This document shows, piece after piece, positions 1-10,979 of a stretch of DNA of 64,000 nucleotides (position 1 is its first letter; every line of letters begins with the position of its first letter). The position numbers were made by a program, and so were the translations under genes. The stretch spans positions 1 to 64,000 of the forward strand of contig JADJHP010000012.1 in NCBI GenBank assembly GCA_016707525.1. Reading direction: 5' to 3'. The DNA is from Ignavibacteriota bacterium. GTDB lineage: Bacteria > Bacteroidota > Ignavibacteria > UBA10030 > UBA6906. The notes beneath the pieces are model-generated. The model was not told where the DNA came from. It was given only the letters and a program-made list of their open reading frames with translations, and made no database searches.

Positions 1-260
1 CTTCGAATCCTCAGACCACGAAAACGGACCTCGAGATCTCCGAGGCGATGGCCACCTATTGGACGAACTTTGCGAGGTACGGCGATCCCAACGGGGCAAC
101 GGTTCCGGAGTGGCCGGCCTTTAGCGAGACCAACCCTGTTGTCATGTACTTCCGTCAGACACCGCACACGGGGCCGGTGCCGAGCGTCGGGTCGTTGAAG
201 ATACTCGATGCATATTTCCGCTGGCGGCGGACACCTGAGGGAGAAGCGTGGGCCAGATGA
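1..260 (+). CDS. Carboxylesterase type B, C-terminal end (partial at window start)
   Basis: Only the last 85 or so residues are present, read in the frame starting at base 3. The segment YWTNFARYGDPNG followed by WPAF is the typical C-terminal part of type B carboxylesterases (alpha/beta hydrolases, PnbA-like), which hydrolyse carboxylic esters. The catalytic Ser, Glu and His would lie upstream of the window and cannot be checked. It lies 132 bases before a secreted GH31 gene on the same strand, so it may be the upstream member of the same polysaccharide cluster, where such esterases often remove acyl decorations. The family call is fairly secure; the substrate is unknown. Confidence 0.8.
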   Translation, partial: SNPQTTKTDLEISEAMATYWTNFARYGDPNGATVPEWPAFSETNPVVMYFRQTPHTGPVPSVGSLKILDAYFRWRRTPEGEAWAR

Positions 261-392
261 GATCGCGCCCCGGTGTGATCGAACTGCTTCCTGCACCCCC
301 GCCCGTGCACATGGAACAACACTTCTGAAGACGATAATGGTCATCGATGATATGTGCTCCGTCGTCAACTGTTCAGGAAAGGGATTCAAGGC

Positions 393-2814
393 ATGAAGAT
401 ATCACCGTTGACCACCGCAGTACTTCTCTGGGTGATCGCCGTCGCGGCCAATGCTCAACCGTATCAGAGAACCGACAGTGGCGTGCGATTGACGATCCGA
501 TCGACGACGACAGAGATTCAGTTCACCAGTCCTTCTCTGGTGAGGGTGCTGAAATCGCCTCAGGGAACATCCTTCGTGAAAAAGAGCCTTTCGGTCATTC
601 AGGCCCCGCAACACGTGCCTTTTGACCTGCGGCAGGCCGGCGACGAGTTGTTCCTCAATGCCGAACGACTCCATGTGCGTCTGAACCTCACGAGCGGAAC
701 GATCGCCTTTACCAGCGCTTCGGGAGAGCTGTTGTTGTCTGAGAAGGAATCCGGGGCGGGGTTCACGCCGCGGGATGATGCCGGAACGAAGACCTTCACC
801 GTCGTTCAGGCATTTCGTCTTGAGAACGACGAACCGATCTACGGACTGGGGCAGCAACAGAAAGGGAAGATGAATCACCGCAATGATACCCTCTCCATGA
901 TCCAGGGGAATACCGACGACTATGTTCCGTTCTTCGTGTCGGCGAAAGGATATGGACTGTTCTGGGACAACACGTCGCCGACGACATTTGCCGATGACAC
1001 GTCATCCACGTCGTTTGCGTCGGAGGTGGGTGACTGCATCGACTACTATGTCATGGTTGGGTGGCAATGCGGATGGCGTTATCGCTCAGATGCGCGATCT
1101 GACGGGGCAGGTGCCCATGTTCCCGCTCTGGTCCTACGGCTACTGGCAAAGCAGAGAGCGATACAAAAGCCAGTTCGAGACCGTCGACGTCGTCAGAAAA
1201 TACCGGGAGCTGGGTGTTCCGCTCGATGGCATCATCCAGGACTGGCAGTATTGGGGAGACAACTTCCACTGGAATGCGATGGAATTTCTTAATCCCCAGT
1301 TTCCTGAGCCGAAGAAGATGATCGACAGCGTGCATGCGATGAATGCGCATATCGCCATCTCGGTCTGGGCATCGTTTGGTCCGCACACCAAACAGTTCGA
1401 CATCATGAAGAAGAAGGGGATGCTGTTCGATATTGGAACCTGGCCAATGAGTTCGAAAGACGAGTGGCCACCCGATCCGAAGTTCCCTTCGGGTGTCAAG
1501 GTGTATGACGTGTATAACCCTGAGGCCCGGGATATCTTCTGGGAGCATCTGAACGAAGGGGTCTTTTCGCTTGGGATGGACGGATGGTGGCTTGATTCGT
1601 CGGAGCCCGACCACATGGACTTCAAGCCCTCCGATTTTGACACCAGGACGTATCTCGGGTCGTTCCGGAAGGTGCGGAACGCCTTTCCGTTGATGCACGT
1701 CGGTGGTGTGTACGACCACCAGCGTGCGACATCATCCGCCAAGCGCGTGTTCATCCTCACGCGGTCGGCGTTTGCCGGTCAACAACGGTACGGAGCGAAT
1801 ACCTGGTCGGGTGATATCGTGTCATCGTGGAAGGCGCTGCGGGAGCAGATCTCCGCCGGACTCAACTTCTCGCTTTCCGGGATGCCGTACTGGAATTCCG
1901 ATATCGGCGGGTTCTTCCTTTGGAATTTCCCCCGTAAGCTTGAGGATCCGAATTACCGCGAACTCTACGTCCGTTGGATGCAATTCGGCGGTTTCAGCCC
2001 GATGATGAGATCGCACGGCACCGATGCCCCGCGCGAGATCTATCAGTTCGGCAAGAAAGGCGAAACGATCTTTGATGCGATCAACAAGGCCATCGAGCTG
2101 CGCTATGCTCTCCTGCCGTACATCTATGCGACGTCGTGGGACGTGACGGCCCATCAATCCACCATGACTCGGGCGCTGGTGATGGACTTCGCTGCGGACC
2201 GGAATGCCCTTGATCTGAACAACGAATACATGTTCGGGAAGTCGCTGCTGGTGTGTCCCGTCACAGAGCCGATGTATGTCGATTCGACCGGCAGCGGCAA
2301 GGACGTGCGCCGGTTTGCGACATTCACCACGGTCAAGTCAGTCCCCGTCTATTTGCCCTCCGGTGGAGCGTGGTATGATTTCTGGTCGGGTGCAAGATAC
2401 GCTGGTGGCGTCACCGTGCAGAAAGCGGCGCCGATCGACATCATCCCTCTCTATGTTAAAGCCGGTTCGGTCATACCCATCGGACCCAGGGTCCAGTATG
2501 CGGAAGAGAAGACCTGGGACCGTCTCGAAGTCCGCGTGTATCCCGGGGCTGATGGCCAGTTCACGTTGTACGAGGATGAGAAGGACAACTACAACTACGA
2601 AACCGGAGCATATGCCACCATACCGTTCTCCTGGAACGAAGCTGCGCAAACCCTGACGATCGGTGATCGGATCGGTTCGTTCCCCGGAATGCTCACGGAT
2701 CGGACCTTCAATATCGTCTGGGTTTCCCCACGCAGTGGAGTCGGGATGGCGCCTGCGGCGGCCTATGACGCCGTTGTGAGGTACAGCGGGAAGAGGGTTG
2801 TGATTCAACGATGA
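393..2814 (+). CDS. GH31 alpha-xylosidase-like glycosidase, secreted, one frameshift
   Basis: About 806 residues after correction. The ATG at 393 begins a signal peptide (MKISPLTTAVLLWVIAVAANA) and follows an AGGAAAGGGA stretch. The reading frame breaks at the GGG run 1059-1061: removing one G joins YYVMVG to GNADGVIAQM and restores a full GH31. The (beta/alpha)8 barrel carries DGIIQDWQYWG, the probable nucleophile Asp in GWWLDSSEPD (about residue 401) and the probable acid/base Asp in WSGDIVSSW (about residue 474). A C-terminal beta-sandwich follows. Neighbours (two GH2, GH29, GH9) make alpha-xylosidase on xyloglucan fragments more likely than alpha-glucosidase. It lacks the PA14 insert present in the second GH31 at 8195, so the two probably differ in substrate length or site of action. 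Confidence 0.9.
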
Positions 2815-2893
2815 ACGAATTGCCCGGGGGGAGGTGGATCGATCAACAAGCCATCGGCAGAGCCGATGAGAACTACGGGAGAAACCTAAGCAC

Positions 2894-5309
2894 GTGAAAG
2901 CGCTCAGATATCTTGCCCTGGCGTCAGCATGTTTCCTCAGCGGTGTTGCATGCGGCATTTCTCAGGAGATGCCAACGCGGTCGCGTCTCTTCGACGAGAA
3001 CTGGAGATTTCTCCCGGGAGATCCCCCGTCAGCCGCCACCACCAACTATGATGACAGGAGTTGGCGAGCACTGGACCTGCCACATGACTGGAGCATCGAG
3101 GGGAAGTTCAGCCCGCACAACCCGACGGGGGGCGGTGGCGGCAATCTCCCCGCAGGTATTGGGTGGTACAGGAAAACATTCACGGTGCCCTCGGTCTGGA
3201 CCGGCAAGCGCGTGTCGATATACTTCGAAGGCGTGTACATGAATGCCGAGGTCTTCCTGAACGGGCGGACTCTCGGAGTTCATCCGTACGGCTACACTGG
3301 ATTCTGGTATGACCTCACGCCGTTGGTGGACTTCGGAAAAGACAATGTCATTGCGGTCCGGGTCGATAATTCCCGGCAAATGAACAGCCGTTGGTACAGC
3401 GGGTCCGGTATCTATCGCCATGTCTGGTTGCGCGTTACTGATCCTGTGCACGCTGGCTTCTGGGGAGTGGGGATTACAACGCCCGACGCGTCGCCTGAGT
3501 CGGCGACGGTGAAAGTCCGAACCCTCCTTCTCAACGAAGGTGATGTGCCACACAGCATCGTCCTGAAGACGGTGGTTCGGGACGCGAATGCCATATCCCG
3601 CGGTGAGGACCAGGTTCGTGTCGATCTTGGCGCACGAAGCGAGAAGACGGTAGAGCAAACGATGACACTGCTTAGACCCTCCCTCTGGTCACCGCAAAGT
3701 CCACATCTGTATCAGGCGACTGTGCAGGTGCTCAAGGACGGGAAAGTCGTTGACGAGACCAGAACGACGTTTGGGGTCCGGTCGATCGCGTATTCCGTTG
3801 AGAACGGCTTTCAGCTCAATGGCAAGACCGTGAAGCTGAATGGAGGGTGTGTGCATCATGACAATGGCTGTCTGGGAGCCGCAGCTTTTGACCGTGCCGA
3901 GGAGCGTCGGGTTGAATTGCTCAAGTCGGCAGGATTCAACGCGATCCGCACGTCGCACAATCCGCCTTCAACTGCGTTTCTTGACGCATGCGACAGATTG
4001 GGATTGATGGTCATCGATGAGGCGTTCGACGGATGGAAAGAGGGCAAAACCCCCTACGACTACGCCGTTGTCTTCAATGATTGGTGGCAACGCGATGTCG
4101 AAGCGATGGTTCTACGCGATCGCAACCATCCTTCCATCATCATGTGGAGCACCGGCAACGAAATCATCGAGCGGAAAAAAGCGGAAGCAATCGAACGGTG
4201 ACGATGCTTGCGCACTGTGTCCGCAAGCATGATCCGAGCCGCCCGGTGACCTCTGCGATGACGACCTGGGACAAAGAATGGGAAATGTTTGATTCGCTTT
4301 TGCCGTCCATGACATCGCTGGATATAACTATCAGCTTCACCGGGCGCCCGGTGATCATGAACGGGTTCCTGGTCGCATTATTGTTCAGACGGAGTCATTC
4401 CCGAGAGATGCCTATGCAAATTGGCGGATGGTGCAGGACCATCCCTTCATCATCGGAGATTTTGTATGGACGGCTCTCGACTATCTGGGCGAATCGGGCA
4501 TCGGTCGATGGTACTACACAGGCGATGTGCCGGGCGAACATTGGGAAGCCGATCTGTTTCCCTGGCATGCTGCATCATGCGGCGACATCGATCTGACGGG
4601 CTGGAGACGTCCAATCTCACACTATCGGAACCTGCTGAACACTGGCACGGAAAAACTCTACATGGCTGTCCGGGAACCCGATCCGGAGCCGCTGCACATC
4701 AAGGAAACTCTCTGGTCCGTCTGGCCAACATGGGAAAGCTGGACCTGGCCGGGGCATGAAGGGAAAGAACTCCAGGTGGAGGTGTATTCACGATATCCCA
4801 AAGTCCGACTGTACCTGAACACGAAGCTCATCGGTGAACAGTCGACGGCCGAGGAACACCAATACAAAGCGACGTTCTCTGTGCCGTATGCCTCCGGTGT
4901 GTTACAGGCCGCCGGCGTGGCGGGTAGCAACGAAGTCGAGCACATCACGCTACGAACTGCCCATCGCGCTGCCAGAATATCCCTCCAACCGGACCGGCGG
5001 ATCATCACTGCCGACGGACAGGACCTGTCGTTCGTTGAGATCACGATCAACGACGAGAGCGGAACACCGCGGCCGAATGCGCAGAATCGACTGCAATTCG
5101 ATGTTACCGGTCCGGGAGTTCTCGCCGGAGTGGGAAATGCCGATACCAAGGACCTTGACCAATACGTCGGCACGACGCGCAGAGTGTGGCATGGTCGCGC
5201 GCTTGCCGTCATCAGAAGCACGAAACACACAGGGAGTATCACGCTTACCGCGCGTTCGCCGGGATTACCTGATGCACGCGTGACCATCATTGCCCAAGCT
5301 GAAGAATAA
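2894..5309 (+). CDS. GH2 beta-galactosidase-like, secreted, two frameshifts
   Basis: About 805 residues after correction. The GTG at 2894 follows a GGGAGAA ribosome site and opens a hydrophobic signal peptide (MKALRYLALASACFLSG). Domains in order are a jelly-roll sugar-binding domain (WYRKTF, YMNAEVFLNGRTLG), an immunoglobulin-like domain, the catalytic barrel, then extra C-terminal beta domains. The acid/base Glu is in WSTGNEI and the nucleophile Glu probably in VQTESFPRDAY. The frame breaks twice: one A is missing at 4194-4195 (EAIE then TVTMLAHC) and one T at 4298-4301 (DSLF then AVHDIAGYNY). Both corrections restore conserved GH2 sequence. GH2 also contains beta-glucuronidases and beta-mannosidases; the galactosidase call rests on similarity in pattern and on the GH31/GH29 neighbours. 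Confidence 0.88.
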
Positions 5310-5335
5310 CCACGGTCTTCTTGAAGGATGTGTCC

Positions 5336-8170
5336 ATGAAAACTGCCGCGCTTGTTCTGCTTGTAGGGCTGATTGCCTCCGACTGTGTTGCTGGAGACAA
5401 ACCACGGCAAGTCCAATCATGTGATTCGGACTGGCGATTTTGCGCAGGTGAAATCCCGGGCGCCGAACGGCCGGAATTCAACGATGCCGCATGGCTCAAG
5501 GTCAATGTACCCCATGACTGGAGCATTGAAGGCCTTGCTCCCTCGACAAAGAAAGTGGACGATCCTTCGGAGATCGCTGTTGTCATCGGCGAATGGAGAT
5601 TCAGCAAGGGCGACGACCTCCGGTGGAAAGACACAACCTGGAACGACGCCTCATGGCAGACGGTGAAGCTCCCCTCGACGTGGGAGGAACATTCGAACTA
5701 CACGGAAAACAACATGTTTGGCTGGTTTCGGCGGGAGGTAACGATCCCAACGGAATTGCAGGGGAAGGACATCATCCTCAATCTCGGTAGGATCGACGAC
5801 GCAGACGAAACCTATTTCAACGGCGTGAAGGTGGGCGGTATGGGTCAATTCCCTCCCCACTACGTCACTGCATGGGATATCGGCCGGCGATACAGAGTGC
5901 CCCACGATCTGATTCACTACGGGGTGACAAACCGCATTGCGGTTCGCGTGTTCGACGGAATCCAGGGGGGAGGCATCTACAGCGACGGAACGAATGTCGT
6001 GGAGGGACAATTTGAATCGGGCTCGCCGGGTGGCAGCGGAGCGGGATATATCAATGCCGGTACGGGCTGGTACAGGAAAGAGTTCAGACTGCCCGCCAGT
6101 TTTCGGGGGAAGCGCGTTGTTGTGGAGTTCGACGGTGTGTACATGGACAGCGATGTCTGGCTGAATGGCGAGCATCTCGGTAACCGCCCATACGGCTACT
6201 CCAGCTTCCAGTACGACGTGACCCCACATTTGAAATTCGGCGAAAGGAATGTTCTGGCGGTGCGCGCGAGGGTGCAGCAGCCCTGCTCGCGCTGGTATTC
6301 GGGCGCCGGCATCTACCGGCATGTGCGCCTGGTGGCTACAGACTCCGTCCACATTGCGCAGTGGGGGACGTCTGTGACAACTCCTGAAGTCTCGAAACGC
6401 GAAGCGAGCGTTCGTGTCGAAACGAAGGTCCTCAATCAATCCTCGTCAACTCAAACGGTGAAACTGGTGGCTGTTCTGGTTGATGATACCGGACGGAAGA
6501 TCGCCACCAACAGTACCGCGCTGAAGCTGGAAGCCGACAGCGCCGGCGTATGCATACAGCTCTTCACATTGCGGGAGCCGAGACTCTGGTCGCCGGAGTC
6601 TCCGCGCCTCTACCATGTCCAGATCAACGTCCTTGCGAACGGCCGGCCTGCTGATGATCGCACGGTACCGTTCGGTATCCGGACATTCGAGTTCACAACA
6701 GACAAGGGGTTCTTCCTGAACGGCACACATGTCGATATGAAAGGCGTCTGTTTGCATCATGACCAGGGAAGCCTGGGTTCTGCAGTACACACCCGGGCGA
6801 TCGAACGTCAGCTCGAGATCATGAAGAACATGGGATGTAACGCCATTCGCACGAGCCATAACCCGCCGGCGCCCGAACTGCTGGATCTCTGCGATCGGAT
6901 GGGTTTCCTGGTCATGGATGAGGTGTTTGACGAGTGGATACGGAACAAGACCATGTATGGGTACGGCCGGTTCTTTGATGCCTGGAGTGAGCGGGACGCG
7001 ACCGACATGATCCTTCGCGACAGAAACCATCCGAGTATTGTCATGTGGAGTATCGGCAACGAAATCCCCGAGCAGGACAATGCCGATGCCTACGACATGG
7101 CGAAGCGGCTTGCGGATATTTGTCACAACAACGATCCGACCCGGCCCGTGACCTCAGCATGCAACAGTCCGGCTGAGGCGGAGAGGAGCGGTTTCTCGAA
7201 AGCGCTCGATGTGTTCGGCGTGAACTATAATGTGCCTTTCTATCAGACACTTCGCGGAAAGGCAAAGCTGATCGCCTCCGAAACGGCATCGGCGGTCAGC
7301 ACCCGCGGAGAATACAATCTGGTTCAGGAAGGCGGCACACTGACGATCAAGAACCAGCTCAAGAATCAGATGTCGTCCTACGACGACACGACAGCCGAAT
7401 CAACCCTCCGGGCGATCAAGAACTCTCCCTGGGTGGCGGGGCAATTCGTGTGGACGGGATTCGACTACATCGGCGAACCTTCTCCATTCCCGTGGCCTTC
7501 CGTCAGTTCATACTTCGGTATTGTCGATCTGTGCGGCTTTCCGAAGGACCGCTTCTACCTCTACCAGAGTCAATGGACGGACAAACCCGTTGTCCACCTC
7601 TTCCCGCATTGGAACTGGCCTGGGTATGAAGGCAAGCAGATCTCCGTACGGTGCTACAGCAACTGCGAGTCGGTGGAGCTGTTCCTGAATGGAATATCCT
7701 TGGGAGAGAAGAGAGCCAAAGACACGAAGGACCTTCACCTGGAATGGATGGTTCCGTACGCTCCCGGCACGTTGAGAGCCGTTGCGAGGAACAGCGCGAA
7801 GACGGCATGCACCGATGAAGTGCAAACAACGGGCGCGCCGGCGAAGATCGTTCTGTCTCCTGACCGTAGCCAGATCAGGGCGGACGGGGAGGACCTTTCG
7901 TATGTCACGGTCAGGATCGTGGACAAGGAAGGTCGTGTCTGCCCTGATGCCGACAACCTGATACGCTTCGTTATCGACGGTGAAGGGATCATCGCTGGTG
8001 TGGGCAACGGCGATCCGATCAGCCACGAGGCATTCAAAGCGCATGAGCGGAAGGCGTTCCATGGACTGTGCCTGGCAATTGTGCGGTCACAACACACGCC
8101 AGGCGCAATCACCCTTTCCGCTGTTTCCGAAGGTCTCCAGGCGGCACAGATTGCCGTCCAGACGAAGTAG
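5336..8170 (+). CDS. GH2 beta-galactosidase-like with extra jelly-roll insert
   Basis: 944 residues. The ATG at 5336 is preferred because a signal peptide (MKTAALVLLVGLIASDCVAG) starts exactly there. The first domain is interrupted at about residues 80-232 by a second jelly-roll module (GEWRFSKGDD, WFRREVTIP, LGRIDDADETYFNGVKVGG) resembling the module inserted in sialate-O-acetylesterase-like proteins, including the one at 13489. The usual GH2 sugar-binding fold then resumes (GTGWYRKEF). The acid/base Glu is about residue 576 (MWSIGNEIPE) and the probable nucleophile about 649 (IASETASA). It lies 26 bases after the other GH2 gene and 24 before a GH31, consistent with one operon. A role in releasing terminal galactose from xyloglucan side chains is inferred. 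Confidence 0.9.
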   Translation: MKTAALVLLVGLIASDCVAGDKPRQVQSCDSDWRFCAGEIPGAERPEFNDAAWLKVNVPHDWSIEGLAPSTKKVDDPSEIAVVIGEWRFSKGDDLRWKDTTWNDASWQTVKLPSTWEEHSNYTENNMFGWFRREVTIPTELQGKDIILNLGRIDDADETYFNGVKVGGMGQFPPHYVTAWDIGRRYRVPHDLIHYGVTNRIAVRVFDGIQGGGIYSDGTNVVEGQFESGSPGGSGAGYINAGTGWYRKEFRLPASFRGKRVVVEFDGVYMDSDVWLNGEHLGNRPYGYSSFQYDVTPHLKFGERNVLAVRARVQQPCSRWYSGAGIYRHVRLVATDSVHIAQWGTSVTTPEVSKREASVRVETKVLNQSSSTQTVKLVAVLVDDTGRKIATNSTALKLEADSAGVCIQLFTLREPRLWSPESPRLYHVQINVLANGRPADDRTVPFGIRTFEFTTDKGFFLNGTHVDMKGVCLHHDQGSLGSAVHTRAIERQLEIMKNMGCNAIRTSHNPPAPELLDLCDRMGFLVMDEVFDEWIRNKTMYGYGRFFDAWSERDATDMILRDRNHPSIVMWSIGNEIPEQDNADAYDMAKRLADICHNNDPTRPVTSACNSPAEAERSGFSKALDVFGVNYNVPFYQTLRGKAKLIASETASAVSTRGEYNLVQEGGTLTIKNQLKNQMSSYDDTTAESTLRAIKNSPWVAGQFVWTGFDYIGEPSPFPWPSVSSYFGIVDLCGFPKDRFYLYQSQWTDKPVVHLFPHWNWPGYEGKQISVRCYSNCESVELFLNGISLGEKRAKDTKDLHLEWMVPYAPGTLRAVARNSAKTACTDEVQTTGAPAKIVLSPDRSQIRADGEDLSYVTVRIVDKEGRVCPDADNLIRFVIDGEGIIAGVGNGDPISHEAFKAHERKAFHGLCLAIVRSQHTPGAITLSAVSEGLQAAQIAVQTK

Positions 8171-8194
8171 CAACCTTTTGTGGATAGACGAACA

Positions 8195-10810
8195 ATGAAA
8201 CATATTCTCTGTGTAGCAATTCTCCTGTTCCCGTCGTTGTCTGCAGGGCAAGCCGTCCGGGGGCTTGAGCAGCTCTCCGACAGGGTGAACATCACACTGT
8301 CCGATGGGACGCTCAGCATACGTCCCCTCACTGACAATGCCGTCAGGATCACGTTCTGCAAAGATGACGACGGACGGTTACCAGAGCTTGTCTTCATTGC
8401 GGCTGTGCGAACCCCCGGATTTGTGGTCTCCGATCTGCCATCACGACTCGAAGTTCGACTCAAACGGATGGTGGTCGTGCTTGACAAACAGGCCGGCAAG
8501 CTGTCGTTCGAGGATACGGCGGGGAAGATCTTCCTGGGCGAAAACGAAGGAACCCGGAAACTGCTGCCTGACACTATCATGGGTGAACGGTGCTACAAAG
8601 CGGAGTTGGCCTTCGCCTCGCCCGCGGATGAATCCCTGTTCGGCCTGGGTCAATTCCAGGACGGACACTACGATCTGAAAGGCGTCACACGCCGTCTCAC
8701 GCAGGTAAACTCCCAGATCGCGATTCCCTTTGTGTACTCGAACAAGGGATACGGACTCCTCTGGCATCAATACGGTCTTACAGATGTCAATCCGGCCGAT
8801 AGTGTCGTGACGTTGAAGAAACAGGACCAGCCCCCAGGTGTAGACGAAACGTCGGCCGAGGTGACCACGACCGCGGGGACCGAGAGATTGTCGCAGAACC
8901 AGACGCTGTGTGCAGGCACATTCGAAGTCCCGGAAGATGGCGAGTATTCGGTGTTTCTCGATCTCGGCGATATGGGAAACCGGCACTTTGTTGCGATCGA
9001 CGGCAGGCCCTGTATCGACGAAACCAACTTCTGGCTTCCTCCTACAGCAAGTGCGCTCGTCCAGCTGAAGGCCGGAAAGCATCAGGTCAGGCTCCTCTGC
9101 AAATCCACCAACGCGCCGACATTGTCGTGGAAGCGAGTGGCGAATAGCACCACGTTCCGTTCTCCCAACGCGAAGCTCCTCGAGTACGTGGTGTTCTACG
9201 GCCCCTCGGCAGATTCCGTGATCGCATCGTACAGGAACCTTGCCGGCAACGTCCCGATGCTTCCCCGCTGGGCATATGGATTCTGGCAATGCCGTGAGCG
9301 CTACACGTCCGGCGCGCACCTGGTGGCTACGGTGAAGCAATTCCGGGAACGAAAGATCCCGATGGATGCGATCGTGCAAGATTGGCAGTACTGGGGAAAG
9401 TACGGCTGGGGCGTCATGAAGTTCGACGAAGCGAATTACGCAAACCCGGCAGGGTTCATCAAAGAACTCCACGACCTCCATGCGCACTTCAGCATTTCTG
9501 TGTGGGAAAATGTCGACAAGAGATCGGCGATCGGTACAACCTTCGACTCGCTGAACCTCTATCTGCCGGGGAGCCCCTGGCTCGATATGCTGAATCCCGC
9601 AGCCCGCACAGCCCACTGGAATGCGCTCAACCAGAACCTCTTTGCCTATGGTGTTGACTCGTGGTGGATGGATGCCACCGAGCCGGAGAATGATGCATTG
9701 AAAGGCACGAAAACCTTCCTCGGTCCGGGCGACTTCTATCGGCTCACCTATCCGTTGTTCGTCAGTCAGGGAGTCTATGAAGGACAGCGGAAGACCACTG
9801 CAGACAAACGCGTGTGCATTCTGACCCGGTCGGCGTTTCTCGGGCAACAGCGCTATGGAACGATCAACTGGTCGGGCGATGTCGGCGGTACGTGGGATGC
9901 GTACCGACGGCAGATCGTGGCCGGACTGAACTACACAATGACGGGGTTGCCGTATTGGACAACGGATATCGGCGGCTTTTTCCGACCCGGCCCTTCGCAA
10001 TACACCGACACAAGCTACCAGGAGCTTCTCACCCGTTGGTATCAGTGGGGAGCGTTCAATCCCATCTTCCGTATCCACGGCTACCAGACAGAAACCGAGC
10101 CCTGGAAGTATGGACAAAGGGTTGAAGAGAACATGCGGAAGATGCTTGACCTCCGGTATCGCCTCCTTCCCTACATATATTCCGAGGCATGGCAGATCAC
10201 GAGCAAGGGGTCGACCATCATGCGGCCGTTGGTCATGGATTTCCGTGAAGACACATCTGCGGTGAGTCATCCGTATGAATTCATGTTCGGGAAGGCCTTT
10301 CTGGTTGCTCCGATCACCGAACCGAATAAAGCGAAGTTGAAGGTCCACTTGCCGGCATCCGGGTTCTGGTATGATTTCTGGACCGGCAAACGCCTCGATG
10401 GCGGGCAGGCAGCGGAGGTCGCGGCACCGCTGGAGAGGATCCCGTTGATGGTCAAGGCAGGATCCATTGTTCCCATGGGACCATCCATTCAGTACTCGAC
10501 CGAGAACAGCGATCCGGTTGAGATCAGGATCTATCCCGGTGCCGATGGCGAGTTCAGCCTCTATGACGATGAAAACGACGGCTATGGGTATGAACAGGGG
10601 CGATCGTCGCTGATCGCGTTTCGGTGGAACGATGCGGAGAAGAAGTTGACCATCGAAGCCCGGAGGGGATCGTACCCGGGAATGCTTCATGACCGGACGT
10701 TCAATGTCGTCGTTGTCAAAGAGAACAGGGGTGTCGGTGGGGCCGTTACCGGATCCCCCGACAGGATGGTCCGCTATGTCGGAACCACGGTCGTGGTGGA
10801 TTGCAGGTGA
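8195..10810 (+). CDS. GH31 alpha-xylosidase with PA14 insert, secreted
   Basis: 871 residues from the ATG at 8195, where a signal peptide begins (MKHILCVAILLFPSLSAG); an in-frame ATG at 8180 would add five charged residues. After the N-terminal beta-sandwich a PA14-like module is inserted at about residues 225-318 (GTFEVPEDGEYSVFLDLG, LKAGKHQVRLLCKS). The barrel follows with DAIVQDWQYWG, the nucleophile Asp about 493 in SWWMDATEPE and the acid/base Asp about 562 in INWSGDVGG. A PA14 insert in this place is a known feature of xyloglucan alpha-xylosidases such as Cellvibrio Xyl31A and Bacteroides BoGH31A, so this is the stronger alpha-xylosidase candidate of the two GH31 genes. The frame is intact. 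Confidence 0.93.
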   Translation: MKHILCVAILLFPSLSAGQAVRGLEQLSDRVNITLSDGTLSIRPLTDNAVRITFCKDDDGRLPELVFIAAVRTPGFVVSDLPSRLEVRLKRMVVVLDKQAGKLSFEDTAGKIFLGENEGTRKLLPDTIMGERCYKAELAFASPADESLFGLGQFQDGHYDLKGVTRRLTQVNSQIAIPFVYSNKGYGLLWHQYGLTDVNPADSVVTLKKQDQPPGVDETSAEVTTTAGTERLSQNQTLCAGTFEVPEDGEYSVFLDLGDMGNRHFVAIDGRPCIDETNFWLPPTASALVQLKAGKHQVRLLCKSTNAPTLSWKRVANSTTFRSPNAKLLEYVVFYGPSADSVIASYRNLAGNVPMLPRWAYGFWQCRERYTSGAHLVATVKQFRERKIPMDAIVQDWQYWGKYGWGVMKFDEANYANPAGFIKELHDLHAHFSISVWENVDKRSAIGTTFDSLNLYLPGSPWLDMLNPAARTAHWNALNQNLFAYGVDSWWMDATEPENDALKGTKTFLGPGDFYRLTYPLFVSQGVYEGQRKTTADKRVCILTRSAFLGQQRYGTINWSGDVGGTWDAYRRQIVAGLNYTMTGLPYWTTDIGGFFRPGPSQYTDTSYQELLTRWYQWGAFNPIFRIHGYQTETEPWKYGQRVEENMRKMLDLRYRLLPYIYSEAWQITSKGSTIMRPLVMDFREDTSAVSHPYEFMFGKAFLVAPITEPNKAKLKVHLPASGFWYDFWTGKRLDGGQAAEVAAPLERIPLMVKAGSIVPMGPSIQYSTENSDPVEIRIYPGADGEFSLYDDENDGYGYEQGRSSLIAFRWNDAEKKLTIEARRGSYPGMLHDRTFNVVVVKENRGVGGAVTGSPDRMVRYVGTTVVVDCR

Positions 10811-10979
10811 GAGTGAGTCTCGCAGTGCCCCAGAGTGGCTATCTGAACATGATGAAACCGATCATCCTCAGGATGGTATGCTTCTGTGTGCAGGGCGTAC
10901 AAACCGAAGATGGACACGATCTGTGGCTGAGATCACGTACCGTGCATGGTATCGCTCACATCGAGAATGGAATGAAATG

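Noticed and set aside
8441..10690. Long open frames on the opposite strand of real genes (also 19401-21314 and 33649-35496)
   Set aside because: High-GC coding DNA gives long antisense frames; these show no family motifs, signal peptides or ribosome sites and lie fully opposite strong glycosidase genes.
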